Assembly (NCBI GenBank): GCA_947396885.1
Contig: OX377206.1
Span: 11,648,778-11,712,777, forward strand
Direction of reading: 5' to 3'
From: Heligmosomoides polygyrus polygyrus
Lineage: Eukaryota; Nematoda; Chromadorea; Rhabditida; Heligmosomidae
DNA: 64,000 bases
A program made the position numbers and the translations under genes. The notes beneath the pieces are model-generated. The model had not been told where the DNA came from, did not search any database, and saw nothing but the letters and a program-made list of their open reading frames with translations. This document shows positions 21,281 through 32,164 of the stretch, piece by piece. Numbering within the stretch: the stretch's first letter is position 1; each line of letters starts with the position of its first letter.

Positions 21281-22655
21281 TTAGGTTGGCAACTAAGGCA
21301 ACAACTAACAACTTCAATAAAAGTATTTAATCACAAATGGGGCGCGTGTAGTGCAGTCGGAGGAGGCGCCGGCTGTCGCGTGCACCCGATACCAGGTTCC
21401 TGGTTCGGATTTCCCGCCCAGGCCAACCAAGCCCTCCATCCCTCCGGGGTCAGTGAATTGGTACCAGACTTGTCTGGGAAGGATACAGCGCTGATGTGTT
21501 CATCGGCTGGCCACCGCAAGTCATTCTATGGCCAAATACGCACTCAAATCGCCTACACGACATCCCGTAGAAGTAGAATGTGTGGCGCATCCCAAAAGGG
21601 ATTGAATAACGCCGTTGTTTATCCTTTAATGAGAAATGACAATCTTTAATCAAAATAAGATTCTTTGGAACGCAGAAGTGCCTCCCCTTGAGCAGATAGC
21701 TGATCTGCCCCACGGCTGTAGAATTCTTGCCTTCAAGGTCAGAAATCCATGGAGGTGCATCTTGACCTGGTCCACATTAATAAATCGTTTTTCAACTAAA
21801 AAGAGCTGCACCTAATTAAAAAGCTGGACGTCACTCGGTGCACAGTCTGGGTTGTAAGGTGGATGAGTTAGACGCTCTCAGCCAAGGTCTTCGCTTTTTT
21901 GAAGTGTCCGATTAGCGAAGCGCTCTTCGTTTGATGATGTCAAGAAGGCGCCAACATCTGGGAGATCATCAAGAGCTGTTTCAGCATTGATGCTGAATTC
22001 TACTCTTCTCAGCATGGCCACAGGCAAGCTGAACTCTGCTAGAAACTCTGGGTTCAGACAGCTTTTCAGGAGCGGAATTATCATTGAGCAACATAAGACG
22101 TCGCGAACCGGAAGCTTCAAAAAACCGAAGATCTTGGCTGGGAGCGTCTAATTCATCCACCTTGCAGCATAGGCTGTGCACCGAGTGAGTGCCACCTTTT
22201 TAGCTCGCAGCAGCACTTATTCGTTGGAAGACTATTTTTTCATGTGGACCTGGTCAAGGCGCACCTAAAACGATTCTTGGCCTCAAAACCAGAAGAATTC
22301 TACAGTTGTGGGATGGACCAGCTAGCTGATAAATGGGAAACAGTCCCGCGTTCCAAAGGATACTACTTTGATTGAAAATTGGGTACTCATGAAGCAGAGC
22401 GAAAAAAGAATGCTCTTGGTTGGTTTGTGTGTTCTCATCCGCAGACGCCAAGGAGAGCACAGCCTGGGCAAGGGAAGGAACTCCAGGATGTGGCCAAATT
22501 TAGCACAGGTGTGGTAGGTAGATCACAAACTAGGGTATTTTGTATGGGCACGGGCCCTCTGCTTCACAAGCACCGAAAATTGTTATTCGTCATTTCTTTA
22601 CTAAACACTTTTGTTGAAGGTGCTTGAGAGTCCACAAATTCAGTTGCCAACCTAA
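21281..22655. mobile_element. Mariner-derived palindrome (two 3' halves head to head), split by SINE-A
   Basis: Ends TTAGGTTGGCAACTAAGG and the complement of TTGCCAACCTAA, with TA at 21279-21280 and 22656-22657. The left part reads eroded mariner C-terminal sequence on the minus strand and the right part reads it on the plus strand. A GCGCACCTAAAACGATTC / CTGTGGGATGGACCAGCTA block near 22256-22325 is the plus copy. The element therefore consists of two inverted transposase 3' halves. The element at 52308-53748 has the same plan. A SINE-A sits at 21339-21629, and a short unrelated stretch (about 22382-22570) interrupts the right end. Confidence 0.75.
21339..21629 (+). mobile_element. SINE-A copy inside a mariner derivative
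   Basis: Full length with head GGGCGCGTGTAGTGCAGTCGG and a short CCTTT tail. The flanks TTTAATCACAAATG and TTTAATGAGAAATG form an imperfect duplication. Confidence 0.92.
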
Positions 22656-22689
22656 TATTATAATAGTGTAACATATACCTAAGAGTAGC

Positions 22690-23090
22690 CAGCAAGCAGA
22701 GGAGGTGGCGAAAGAGTATTGTTCAGGCTCGTCAGGTGGAAGGCCTTTGGTTCGGTTCCCTTGGCACTCTTTTCCTTGCACACAACCTGTCCCCGAAGCT
22801 GCGTACAATCGCAAGATTTATCACCACGTGTTTGAAATAATCCTACTGAATTCCTGTTGTGTTCGTCTTTGCACACTGCCAAATCACTGCGCGCAATACA
22901 TTTATCACCATGTTGAATACCACAGCGTACAGCTGGAAAAATGCGCCGAAAACGTGTGAAAATGGTATAGACGTCAGAATCCCCCAAATCTCAACCAATC
23001 AGTTGAAATGTAAAAATGGAGCAGCGCAGAGGGACCAAACCCCTAACCGCCCTCACGAGTAAACCCTCTACCCACCTGCGCTCCGAGCCT
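22690..23090. repeat. Pair of opposed tRNA-like modules
   Basis: Plus strand 22693-22770: AGGTGGCGAAAGAGT (A-box region) then GGTTCGGTTCCC (B-box region). Minus strand 23020-23090: GCGCAGGTGGGTAGAGGG, GGTTTGGTCCC and a CTGCGC end pairing with GCGCAG. The two heads face each other across about 250 bp of unassigned sequence. They may be two SINE-like insertions or the arms of one element. Confidence 0.5.
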
Positions 23091-23311
23091 CTGGCCGCAG
23101 ATGCATCTGCGGCCCTACAAGACCCCCAAACGCGTGCTGCACCGTATCCCATTGTGACCCCCTACTCCTTGGGTTTAGCGAATTGGCAAAAAATAAACAC
23201 ATCTTCAAACTAATTGAAGGGTGAGGATTCCCCCTATATGACTCGCTCCCCCCGTTCTGACATACATACGCTTCAGACCCCTCCCTTGTAAGTAATCATA
23301 AGCTTGCCACA

Positions 23312-23361
23312 TTTTGTTGTTCGTTATTCGGCGAAACATCCCCGGATAACGAACAACAAAA
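23312..23361. repeat. Hairpin, 20-bp stem
   Basis: TTTTGTTGTTCGTTATTCGG pairs with CCGGATAACGAACAACAAAA (one mismatch) around a 10-nt loop. It lies in otherwise unrecognised sequence from 23091 to 23484. Confidence 0.8.
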
Positions 23362-23484
23362 CGGATAGGCCAAAACCCACCGGAAACCGAGTAACAGATA
23401 ACTGTTAATCCGCTCATCCCTGGTCGAGACCCTTCCCTAGTTAGGCATGTGCTTTCGGACTACGGCAAAGCGCCATAAAAGGTA

Positions 23485-23713
23485 CAGGTAAAGGATGGCG
23501 TCATTCCTTTCCTTCCTGGTATGCGCCACGCATTCTATTATTGTATGACGTCGTGGGAGTCGTTTGATTGCGTATTTGACCACTGAGTTGTGATGACCAG
23601 CGTGAAAAAATTAGTGTGTTATCCTTCCCAGACAACTCTACTAACAATTCAACAATTTCGCAGGGATGGAGGATTTGGTTAGCCCGGGCGTTACCCGAAC
23701 CAGGAGTTGAATT
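23485..23713 (-). mobile_element. SINE-A, fossil copy
   Basis: Minus-strand blocks GCGCCACGCATTCTATT, TATCCTTCCCAGACAA and GGGATGGAGGATTTGGTTAG match the SINE-A body. The tRNA-like head is lost. Confidence 0.7.
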
Positions 23714-23844
23714 CTTCGCAATACGGAGGGCAGATGACATTCGGCGTCATATCCCTTCAAAAATGTAGTATTTTATTCTTCATGAAACGACTTTCTATTT
23801 TAGACTTTAGGTCACAAAGGTTCAAGGATAGTAAATATTAAAGG

Positions 23845-24163
23845 AAAGAATGACTTTGGAGTGCGCCACGCACTCAAATTGAACATACATAACATCGTTT
23901 ACCATCTCTCATTTGGACTATCCTATGAATCAAGAGATGAAGACATTTTCAAGAATGCTGAGATATTGTGGAGGCAGTTTGAATGTGTGTTTGGCCTATG
24001 GACGGAGCAGTATTGCCTACGATGACCAGCAGATGAGAAATCATCGGTTTGTTATTCCTAGCCCTTGGAGGGGCTAGCTTGATCTAGAAAGGACCCGAGC
24101 CATGGATCGATTAGGGTGCAGAGGGCAATCGGTGCCTCTTCCGACTGCGCTCCTTTCGCCCTA
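23845..24163 (-). mobile_element. SINE-A, fossil copy with internal insertion
   Basis: Minus-strand remnants: GTGCGCCACGCACTC at the left, GAGGCAGTTTGAATGTGTG then GATGACCAGCAGATGA in the middle, and GTGCCTCTTCCGACTGCGCT (head) at the right. About 70 bases of extra sequence separate the first two blocks. Confidence 0.6.
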
Positions 24164-24644
24164 GCAGTAGTACCAGTTAAAAACCAATTGGTTTGCAAGT
24201 AAGAAGCGCTGCCTTCCGACTGCGCCACACAGAATATTTACACTCGGAATACATTCGGAATATGGAAAGTGCAGAACCCCGTGGGTGTCTAGTGAAGGTG
24301 CAACGCAGACGAATGACCGTACTTCGAGTGTAAAACCGGCCGAATAACTTCAGCACGAAGATCTGAATATTTACACGTAGTCGTTTTAATGAAGGCAGTT
24401 TCAAGCGATGCAGCGTGCAGCATTGCACGGAATATCCACTAATGAAGCAAAAGTGTCTCGGCTGTCGACAGAGAGTCGGCGTGCCGAGCTCACGAAAAAC
24501 CGACGTCGCATCCACGCCTAGACGGCGTTGGAATTCTGCAGTTCATTTTTGCTTACATTGCAGCTGACTTTTGTAGCGGTGTTAGCGTAAAAAGTCGAAC
24601 CTCTCCCTCGTAGCCGTCTTTGAGAACAGCGATTTCTTAGCAGC
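24164..24644. other. No gene recognised
   Basis: A second isolated CTTCCGACTGCGCCACAC motif (24211-24228) may be a residual SINE-A head. GAATATTTACAC occurs twice (24234 and 24367) as an unexplained direct repeat. Confidence 0.4.
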
Positions 24645-24656
24645 ATAGTTTTCAGC

Positions 24657-24952
24657 TGGGCGCGTGTAGCGCAGTCGTATGAGGCGCGACTGTCGCGTGC
24701 ACCCGATACCAGGTTCCTGGTTCGGATTTCCCGCCCAGGCCAACCAAGCCTTTCATCCCTCCGGGGTCGGTGAATTGGTACCAGACTTGTCTGGGAAGGA
24801 TAGAGCGCTGACTTGTTCATCGGCTGGCAACCGCAAGTCATTGTATGGCCAAATACGCATTCATGTCGCCTCCACGACATCCCGTAGAAGTAGAATGCGC
24901 TGGCGCATCCCAGAAGGGGTTGAGTAACGCCGTACTTTATCCATTATCCTTT
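24657..24952 (+). mobile_element. SINE-A copy with perfect 12-bp target duplication
   Basis: Complete copy with tail CTTTATCCATTATCCTT. ATAGTTTTCAGC lies at 24645-24656 and again at 24953-24964, exactly abutting the element. This is direct evidence of target-primed insertion. Confidence 0.96.
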
Positions 24953-25009
24953 ATAGTTTTCAGCCAGCTAGCTGCTAGCCAGAGATGTGTTCTAAGAGGT
25001 GCAGTTAGA

Positions 25010-25294
25010 AAAAGGATAAAAAGTACAATACGGTCTCGGCTTTGGGATGCGCCATGCACTCATACTTCTACGGGAAGCTGTGGAGACAAATTGAACGTTT
25101 TTAGCGTTCACAATGACTTATGATGCCCAATCGATCGATGTGTCAATGTGTTATCTTTCTCAGATAAGTCTGGTACAAATTCACCGAACCCAGATGGAAG
25201 ACTTGATTGGAATGACCGGAAAATCCGAGCCAACAACTTGGAATGGGATGCACGCAACAGCCGGCGCCTCCTCCGACTGCGCTACTACGTGCCA
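25010..25294 (-). mobile_element. SINE-A copy, diverged
   Basis: Minus-strand body and head with many substitutions. The head end is CGCCTCCTCCGACTGCGCTA and the tail end is AAAAAGGATAAA. Confidence 0.85.
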
Positions 25295-26095
25295 AAATAT
25301 GTTATGTAGGTAATTCAACGAGTTAACGTTGCCCTAGCGCTGTTCCGAATCTTTGGTGTTGTTACACAAGACCTGCATTCTGACTACTAACTTCTGCAGT
25401 GTTGTGGGTTCAGCGTCCTGAACAGGGGCGCACACAAAATTCTGTGCGTTAAATATTTTTAACGAAATTTTTTAACGGAAAATTTTCGTTAAATTTCCGG
25501 TAAAACGTTAAATTTCGTTAAAAAGCACAATTAGCTGCAAACCAATATTTCAAGTAAAAAAAATCAAGGGAAAACTTATGGGTTTCAACCTCAAGAGGTC
25601 AACAGCTAAAGTTCAAGGAATGTAGTGCAACACTGCAATTAAAATAAACAATTCAACATAGAAAAATAGACAAGCCTTCAACAATAAATTACCTTCAGGG
25701 TGCCGAATAAAAACAGCTGAGGAATTATCATTGAAGATGATCACCGACAACGCATCTTAAAATGTGCGATCAGGCAGAACCCGGAGTCCCCCCCCCCCTG
25801 TTCTTTGCGAAAACGTTTTGTGTGGCTGTTCTACGAACATATACAATTTCGGTGCGGGCACCAGCCCACTAAGTACAGAAAGAAAAAGAAAAATACAATT
25901 AAAAGCCTATCAGAGGAAGGTTAGCACGTTGTCGAACGCACGATTTTCAAGCGCCTGGTGCATGGAACCAATCCATTTTTTGCGAGGTCGAGACCTTGAC
26001 ACGACATCGTGTCACATGGTCGCACAGCCAAAAAGGTGTGACACGTCGACAACGTGTTAACCTTGAGGAAAAGTAGGTTTCCAAATTTTTGTTTT

Positions 26096-26290
26096 TCAAA
26101 AATCAGTTAAAATATGTCCAACGGCCGAAAACATCCTCTTCGTCTCAACCGATCCAAGTGGCGAGCAAGAGTATTCTGGGATAAGCAACGCCAGGTGAGG
26201 ATAGGCACATCCTACGAGGAGATTAGACAAGCATCTTTGTGGATTCGTTGACGTACTTGGGGGTTCGGGGAGGAAATTTCTAGCTCCAAA
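26096..26290 (-). pseudogene. hAT transposase C-terminal dimerisation domain, remnant
   Basis: The minus strand reads PHLALLIPEYSCSPLGSVE followed by TKRMFSAVGHILTDF. This matches the hallmark of the hAT C-terminal dimerisation domain (P-LA---LS-P-SS--SER-FS-AG-I-T). The frame is open upstream for about 40 codons and then enters the SINE-A copy. No other part of the transposase (zinc finger, catalytic D/D/E) is recognisable in the rest of the element. The domain would mediate transposase dimerisation in the nucleus if intact; here it is a dead fragment. Confidence 0.85.
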
Positions 26291-26298
26291 ATGCATTA

Positions 26299-26603
26299 AA
26301 GGATACGGATGAAGGACAGCGTTACTCAATCTCTTTTGGGAAGCGCCACGCATCCCACTTCTATGGTATATCGTGGAGGAGATTTGAATGCGTGTTTGGC
26401 CGTGCAAATGACTTGCAGTAGCCAGTCGATAAAGAATTCATCGCTTTATCCCTCCCAGACAAGTCTGGTACCAATTCTACCAATTCTCCGACCCCGGAGG
26501 GATGGAAGGCTTGGTTTTCTCGAGCGGGAAATCTGAACCGGGAACATGGTAACGGGTACAGGCGACAGCAATCACCTCTTCCGACTGCGCTGCACGCGCC
26601 CAC
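26299..26603 (-). mobile_element. SINE-A copy with perfect 11-bp target duplication
   Basis: AAAATGCATTA lies at 26288-26298 and 26604-26614. Full length on the minus strand, with a short internal duplication (ACCAATTCTACCAATTC) in the body. Nested in the hAT element. Confidence 0.95.
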
Positions 26604-26999
26604 AAAATGCATTATTTCCAAAAATTCAAAGCAGATCCATGGAAACATAAAAATATTCTAGCTGATTTCATTAGTTTTTCAGGAACTTATCCTTTATCCT
26701 TCCAATCGGGAAGATGAGCCCTGCAAAATTAGTGAAGATTAAGGGCGAAGGTGGGAAAACTCACTGAGAAAAAAGTCCGTTAAAAATTCCGTTAAATTTC
26801 TAAAAATTTCCGTTAAGTCGTTAAGCCAGATTTTAACGAAAAATGCCGTTAATTCGTTAAATTCGTTAAATCGTTAATCGTTAAATGTGCACCCCTGGTC
26901 CTGAAGAAGGCATTCCACTCTGAGGAATCTGGAGCGACCATCGAAGTCCTAATTAGAGAGGCTGTTCCGCCACCTTACCCCAAAAGCACTTCGACAACT

Positions 27000-27086
27000 G
27001 TGTAGTGGATTCACGACCAAGATCTCGCGATTTACAATGCCTTCGTGGTCAACGTGATGAAAGGAATACCATATCGTCTGATTCCA
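27000..27086 (+). mobile_element. RTE LINE fragment
   Basis: TGGATTCACGACCAAGATCTC is shared with the RTE copy near 39671 (protein GFTTKIS). Only about 60-80 bases are recognisable, and the match decays downstream. Confidence 0.6.
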
Positions 27087-27600
27087 TTTTTCGGATTTAC
27101 CGCCCAGGCCAGTCATGCCTTCCACCGCTGCGGGGTCGGTTAATTGGTACCAGACTTGTCTGTAAGGCCTCGTTTATACTTCCGACGCTGAGCGACGCGA
27201 CGCCACGTATACGGGCCAAATTGATCGATTGCGTCGCACAATCAATATGGCCACCACAATTAATATGGTCATACCATCGCTCACCCCGAGCGACGCCTAA
27301 TGATATGCTCCCATATCGATCGGGCGGCGCGATGGAATCGATATGGGTGCATATCATTAGGCGTCGCTCGGGGTGAGCGATGGTATGACAAAGGCCATAG
27401 GCCATACGTGGCGTCACGTCGCCCAGCGCCGAGGTATAAACGGGCCCTAAGGGATAAAACACTGAGTATAACCACCACATGTGTACTGTGTAGGCAAATA
27501 GGCATTCAAATTGCCTCCACAACATCCCATTAGACCTAGAATGCGTGGCGCATTCCAAAAAGAAATTGAGAAACGCCGTCATTTTCTCTTTTATCCTATT
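27087..27600 (+). mobile_element. SINE-A, 5'-truncated and split by a MITE
   Basis: Begins at the B-box region TTTTTCGGATTTACCGCCC, is interrupted after CAGACTTGTCTG (27162), and resumes with GGGATAAAACACTGA (27451). The tail is CTTTTATCC. Confidence 0.88.
27166..27447. mobile_element. Harbinger-like MITE with TAA duplication
   Basis: Ends GGCCTCGTTTATACTTCCG and the complement of TATAAACGGGCCC, with TAA at 27163-27165 and 27448-27450. The interior is one long imperfect palindrome (CACCCCGAGCGACGCCTAAT and its inverse). It is inserted in SINE-A. Confidence 0.85.
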
Positions 27601-27859
27601 AAATATAGTGATGATATAACACAAAATACATATCTATAGACATTGACTAATATCACACTTTTCTTTTGGTTTTTGTAATCGCCCCATAGAGAAATTTTTA
27701 AAAGATCCAACAAAACAAGGGAAATCCTGATCTATACATCAGTTTTGTATTTATTTTTTACATGCACCCAAACATTACACGTGACAGCATAACAAAAAAA
27801 AACACATAGAAACATCGCAAGAACAGAACAACACAAACGATAGCTAGAAGCAGGAAGGA
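27601..27859. other. No recognised feature
   Basis: AT-rich sequence between a SINE-A tail and the 3' side of a LINE fossil. Confidence 0.4.
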
Positions 27860-28037
27860 AATAATAGAGTGGATTTGATGGACTCACAGAGGCTGGTCAA
27901 CTGTTATGTGATGGCAAGATTTGGCCGTTTTGTTCAACCTTTGGTGTTCAGAAACCGCTCTAGGAGTAAAGAAGTTTGCCCGTACTGCAGTCTCGACTTC
28001 AGGTCGTACTAACATTCGCGTGACACCTCTCGTGTTA

Positions 28038-28172
28038 GCCCTGGTTTATAATTACGCAGTTGCGCGACGCGGCACCATAGTCGGAATAGATATCGACCGG
28101 GCGGCGCGAAAAATCGATATCTATGGCGACCGTCATGCCGCGCCACGCGACGAGGCAAGTGTAAACCAGGCC
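28038..28172. mobile_element. Harbinger-like MITE, short
   Basis: Inverted ends GCCCTGGTTTA and TAAACCAGGCC, flanked by TTA at the left and TTG at the right. Internal ATCGATAT palindromes. It sits inside the LINE C-terminal region. Confidence 0.75.
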
Positions 28173-28445
28173 TTGGACTCTGCAGGGCAAAGAAAGCGTT
28201 ACTGGAAATCTTAATCAAACCTTTAATGATCCTATGAACCATCAACAAGTCGTTCCTCCTTCTTTTTTCCACCAATTTGACTAGGGAGAACAGATTGATC
28301 TTCTAAGCACTACGAGGGAGATCGCAGTAGCCCATACTAGTTGTTCTAATCATGAGCCTCCTAGTGAAGCTTTTTTGGACTTCTTCCAAAGCAGTAGTGA
28401 TCGATTTCTTGGTGGGGTTGAAAACAGTGGTTCCATAATAGGTCT

Positions 28446-28901
28446 CAGGAGACCATCGCAACGGTAGGTCGGAACGGCTCAAGTGTTGCGTATGGGCAGA
28501 ATCGCCTCTTTCCAAGAAACGACAGAATGTAAATATCTCGACCCCAATGCAACTCTGCGCAGAGATAGGGACGACGGAAGTTGGGTCGTTGGCGGCGTTA
28601 GCGCTCTGCCTGCACGCGGAGGGCGGGCTCAAGTTGGCTGGAAACAGCGATGACGAACAAGCGGCGGTGGTGCAGTGGGTAGAGGGGCGGCATAATCCCC
28701 ATGATCGCTATTTCCAGCCAACTTGAGCCCGCCCTCCGTCTGCAGGCATAGGGCTAACGGCCCAACTTCCGTCGTCCCTAACTCTGCGCAGATTTGCATT
28801 GGAGTCGCGATATTCGTATTTTATTGCTTCCAAGCGAGATGCGATTCTGCCCATATGCAACACTTGGGCATTTCGGACCTACCGTTGAGATGGTCTCCTG
28901 G
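28446..28901. mobile_element. Palindromic element with tRNA-like centre
   Basis: Ends CAGGAGACCATC and its complement, and the adjacent ACGGTAGGTC, relate it to the 16149-17530 palindrome. Arms of about 200 bp surround a centre at 28650-28715 containing GGTGGTGCAGTGGGTAGAGG, which fits the A-box consensus; no B box follows. Confidence 0.75.
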
Positions 28902-28907
28902 TTTGTA

Positions 28908-29916
28908 TTAGGTTGTCCCATAAGTCCCCGCCGTTTTTTTCAACGATTCACTGCAGATTTCGCCGGCGGTCTCTTGCATAGCGCTGCGCAGCTTTCGAAA
29001 GTGAGTGATTTGCTCTATCAGAACATGTATCGCATTTCTTTTTTCATCATGAATTTTGTGAATTTTCAGGTCGTTGAAGTGAAAAGTGAAAAAGTGAAAA
29101 AGTAGCCATTTGCGCACTTGTTCTCTCCGCATAGGTTTGTAATTTTTTGCGCAGTTTTTTATAGCACTTGGAATACAATGTTCTGTACTACAAGAATATG
29201 TGTTGGTCCTATTTTCTCACTTGTTCCGTCCGAATTTTTACCAAAACTCCGGTTCTGTGGTTGGACTTTCTTGCTTGGTGTTATATGTCGTTTGGAAGAG
29301 AATGTCTTGCTCAGTAAGAATTTGTGTCGCGTTTATTGGCTCACGCTGATTTCTGTCGAATATCAACAACTGAAGAAGCAGAAGGAGTTGTTGGTGAAGA
29401 CGATTTTTCTCTTTTTGGCATTTTGTTGATATTCAATAAAAATCAACAAACGCGACACATGTTCTTATAGAGCAAGACATTCTCTTTCGAATGACATACA
29501 ACACCAACCCAAAAAGTCCAACCACAGAGCAGGAGCTGTCGGCAAAAATAACCGTCCTCCTTCGGACGTCCCAATTCGATGACTTAAAAATCAATAAAGG
29601 ACAAATGAGCAAATACCACTAACACATATTCTTGTTGTACGGAACATTGTCTTCCAAGTGCTATGAAAAACTGCGCAAAAAATTACAAACCTAAGCGGAG
29701 AGAAGAAGTGCGCAAATGGCTACTTTTTCACTTTTTCACTTTTCACTTCAACGACCTAAAAATTGACAAAATTCATGATGAAAAAAGAAACGCAAGGTAT
29801 GTTCTGATAGAGCAAATCATTCTCATTCGAAAGCTATGCAGCGCTATGCAAGAGACCGCGGCGAAATCTGCAGTGAATCGTTGAAAAAAACGGCGAAGAC
29901 TTATGGGACAACCTAA
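28908..29916. mobile_element. Palindromic mariner-like MITE, 1.0 kb
   Basis: Ends TTAGGTTGTCCCATAAGTCC and the complement of ACTTATGGGACAACCTAA, with TA on each side (28906-28907, 29917-29918). The two halves are inverted copies over most of their length. The end sequence resembles that of the mariner at 39813. No transposase is encoded. A second copy is at 55488-59112. Confidence 0.85.
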
Positions 29917-30113
29917 TAGTTTTATAGGCTTTCAGTATAACCTTAAGGTTTCTGGAGTGGAGACATCTAAACAGATTGAGAAGTTGGAGAGTAGCCGTGT
30001 TTCTGATACGCTTGCAGTATTCCGAGAAGTCACGTGTGTCATAGTAGATGTACCCTAGGTTAGTAACTTCGTTGACAACTTCTAGCTGCTGGTTGTTCAA
30101 AAGGTATCTAGTG

Positions 30114-31701
30114 GGCGAGCTAATTATTCGAGGAACGCATCCTTCCAGAGATTTGCTAGCGCACGTCTGGAAAAGTTACTCCACCCTCACTACCGCTCAT
30201 AAAAACAGGAAAAATTGTTCGAAAACTTTTAAATTGACGACTCGACAAGAGATTATGCATACGGATTATTATAACTGTAAGGGAAAAACTTCGACAACTC
30301 TAGCAATGGTGAAACTATCAAATATAGATGAGATGCAGTCTGGGCCCCTCTCTAGACTGGCAACGGTTTGCTAACTTTCGAAATTCTGAACCGCGTCTAG
30401 GTGGAAATGCTTTGAAAACAACATGGAAGAGCAATGGGTTGAAAGCCCTCGATGTGGTGTAAATGTATAGTAAATGAAGAAATCGTCCGCCTTAACAAAT
30501 TAAAAGAAACCATCTTGATGCTACGCGCTCTCATAGTGATGCTGTAAGGGTAAGGAGAACTAGGAGCGAGCTTATCTCTGCCTATTGAATTTTAAACTAG
30601 AAACGTCTTCGTGACAGAATATTCTAAATGATCTCACGCAACGGACCTCCTGCATGATGTCACTATTGGATCACACGCTTGCCTTATCAAATTCTATTTA
30701 TTGCAGGTGACGAGAAGGGATAAGTTTTCCCACAAACAAAATCACAGTGCACAGTCACAGTGTTCCTTGTCAGCCTAGAGTCAAAAAAATTTGAGTGGGT
30801 TCACAGAAACTCTACCTGTGATTATCGTTCAATCCTTTATCCTTTAAGTTTAGACCTTTAACTCCTATATCGCTTCTAAAAACAAGCAAAGATAGGGAAA
30901 TAACCTGAAGATTTCTCCCACTAAGCCCAATCTAGACATACCTGACATAATTCGAGATAGACGGGACTGAGAAAACCTGTCTTTAAACGGACATAATCCT
31001 AATCGACCACCTTCGCGATTCGTAGTGTTCTATCTGAAACAAAAGGGTGTTAGATGGACAAATACTTTGAAGGAAAAGCTAACACGTTCACACGGAATAT
31101 GGTCAGATCAACGAGTCAGAAAGATCATCTGTGAAGCAGGGAGATCTAAGCAAACGAACCATAGAGCAAACAAGCAGTACAAAACGATCGTTTCAAAGAC
31201 GGTTCTTCTGCATGTCGAAAGTTGGTCTCTAGTTCCGCAAATTCCGGAACTACATAACCCTTTCTCGTCCGTCACTTCCCGTGCTACACGATATGCAGCC
31301 CTATATCGGGAACATTCTCACTTACTAGAATATTCTATCAGTATGACGACGCAAAGCAGAATGTTCACAATCGAGTGAAGTTCAGGCTCATCACCAGATT
31401 TGACTACCGGAAAAGTGCGCAGGATTTGGTGAGGCTCAGATATGTGCTATTATGATTTCCGCCTTATGGTTAGTCAAGAAAAATCATGGAAACCTAAATC
31501 ATAAGGATCGAGTCGAGGATGCTCCTTCTTCAACTTGACCCTTAGCGATCACTGGTTAGCGATCGCGTACGCTTCAAATGTCAAGCTCTACATCCTTCAC
31601 AGCAATAATTGCAATTGTAATTAAGCACCTTCATGAGGGCATACTTCTTTTTTGGACGCACGTTGCAGTGCACAACGAGTAAATAAACTGTTATTGGTGA
31701 G
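30114..31701. other. No gene recognised in 1.6 kb
   Basis: A 117-codon frame (31025-31378) and a 108-codon frame (30048-30374) show no motif. TCCTTTATCCTTTA at 30831-30846 looks like an isolated SINE-A tail. Confidence 0.5.
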
Positions 31702-32015
31702 GGGCGCGTGGAGCGCAATCGGAGGAGGTGCCGGCTGTCGCGCGCACCCATGACCAGGTTCATGGTTCGGATTCCCCGCACATGTCAGCCAAGCATTCCA
31801 TGCATCCGGGGTCGGCGAATTCGTGCCAGACCTGTCTGAGAAGAATGAAATACTGATGTGTTCATCTTCGTCGATTCGCCACCAAGTCGACTTTAGATTG
31901 CATAGGCCAACTTATTCAAATCGCCACACAACATCAAGTAGAAGTGGAGTGCGTGGCGCATCTCAAAAAGGCATAGAGGAACGCCGTCATGGTTCCCTTA
32001 TCCTCTATTCTTTGT
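31702..32015 (+). mobile_element. SINE-A copy, diverged
   Basis: Head GGGCGCGTGGAGCGCAATCGG, B-box region GGTTCGGATTCCC and a worn CTTATCCTCTATTC tail. An insertion of about 15 bases lies in the GGCTGGCC block. Confidence 0.88.
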
Positions 32016-32164
32016 AGTTGACCAAATTACTGCACTGCATACACATAGATCACTTAGCTGGTCCCATCCAACCTATACATTTCTGCCAGAATTGGTCACA
32101 TCATGGCGCTGCTTTCCTCGCCCAAAAGTGGATATAATTTTTGATACATTAGAAAACGTATTAA

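Larger units (their letters stand above)
25423..26897 (-). mobile_element. hAT transposon remnant
   Basis: Inverted ends CAGGGGCGCAC and GTGCACCCCTG with an 8-bp duplication GTCCTGAA (25415-25422, 26898-26905). Both subterminal regions are packed with CGTTAAA/TTTAACG repeats (25440-25530, 26780-26890), which could be transposase-binding repeats. The transposase fossil inside reads on the minus strand. A SINE-A was inserted later at 26299-26603. The combination of end sequence, duplication length and protein motif makes the hAT assignment strong. Confidence 0.9.
27860..30113 (-). pseudogene. CR1-like LINE fossil carrying three insertions
   Basis: Minus-strand segments are collinear with the 762-codon LINE frame at 56154-58442. 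30100-29919 reads VTNLGYIYYDTRDFSEYCK then LLNLFRCLHSRNLKVILKAY. 28446-28280 reads YYGTTVFNPTKKSITTALEE then FTRRLMIRTTSMGY. 28275-28180 reads EKRRRNDLLMVHRIIKGL, and 28037-27900 reads VRANFFTPRAVSEHQRLNK. These are the thumb and C-terminal regions after the polymerase core. It is dead through frameshifts. The gaps are filled by a Harbinger-like MITE (28038-28172), a palindromic element (28446-28901) and a mariner-like MITE (28908-29916), all younger than the LINE. Confidence 0.85.

Noticed and set aside
31025..31378. 117-codon frame in an otherwise empty stretch
   Set aside because: No motif, no signal peptide, no repeat similarity; it cannot be distinguished from a chance frame.
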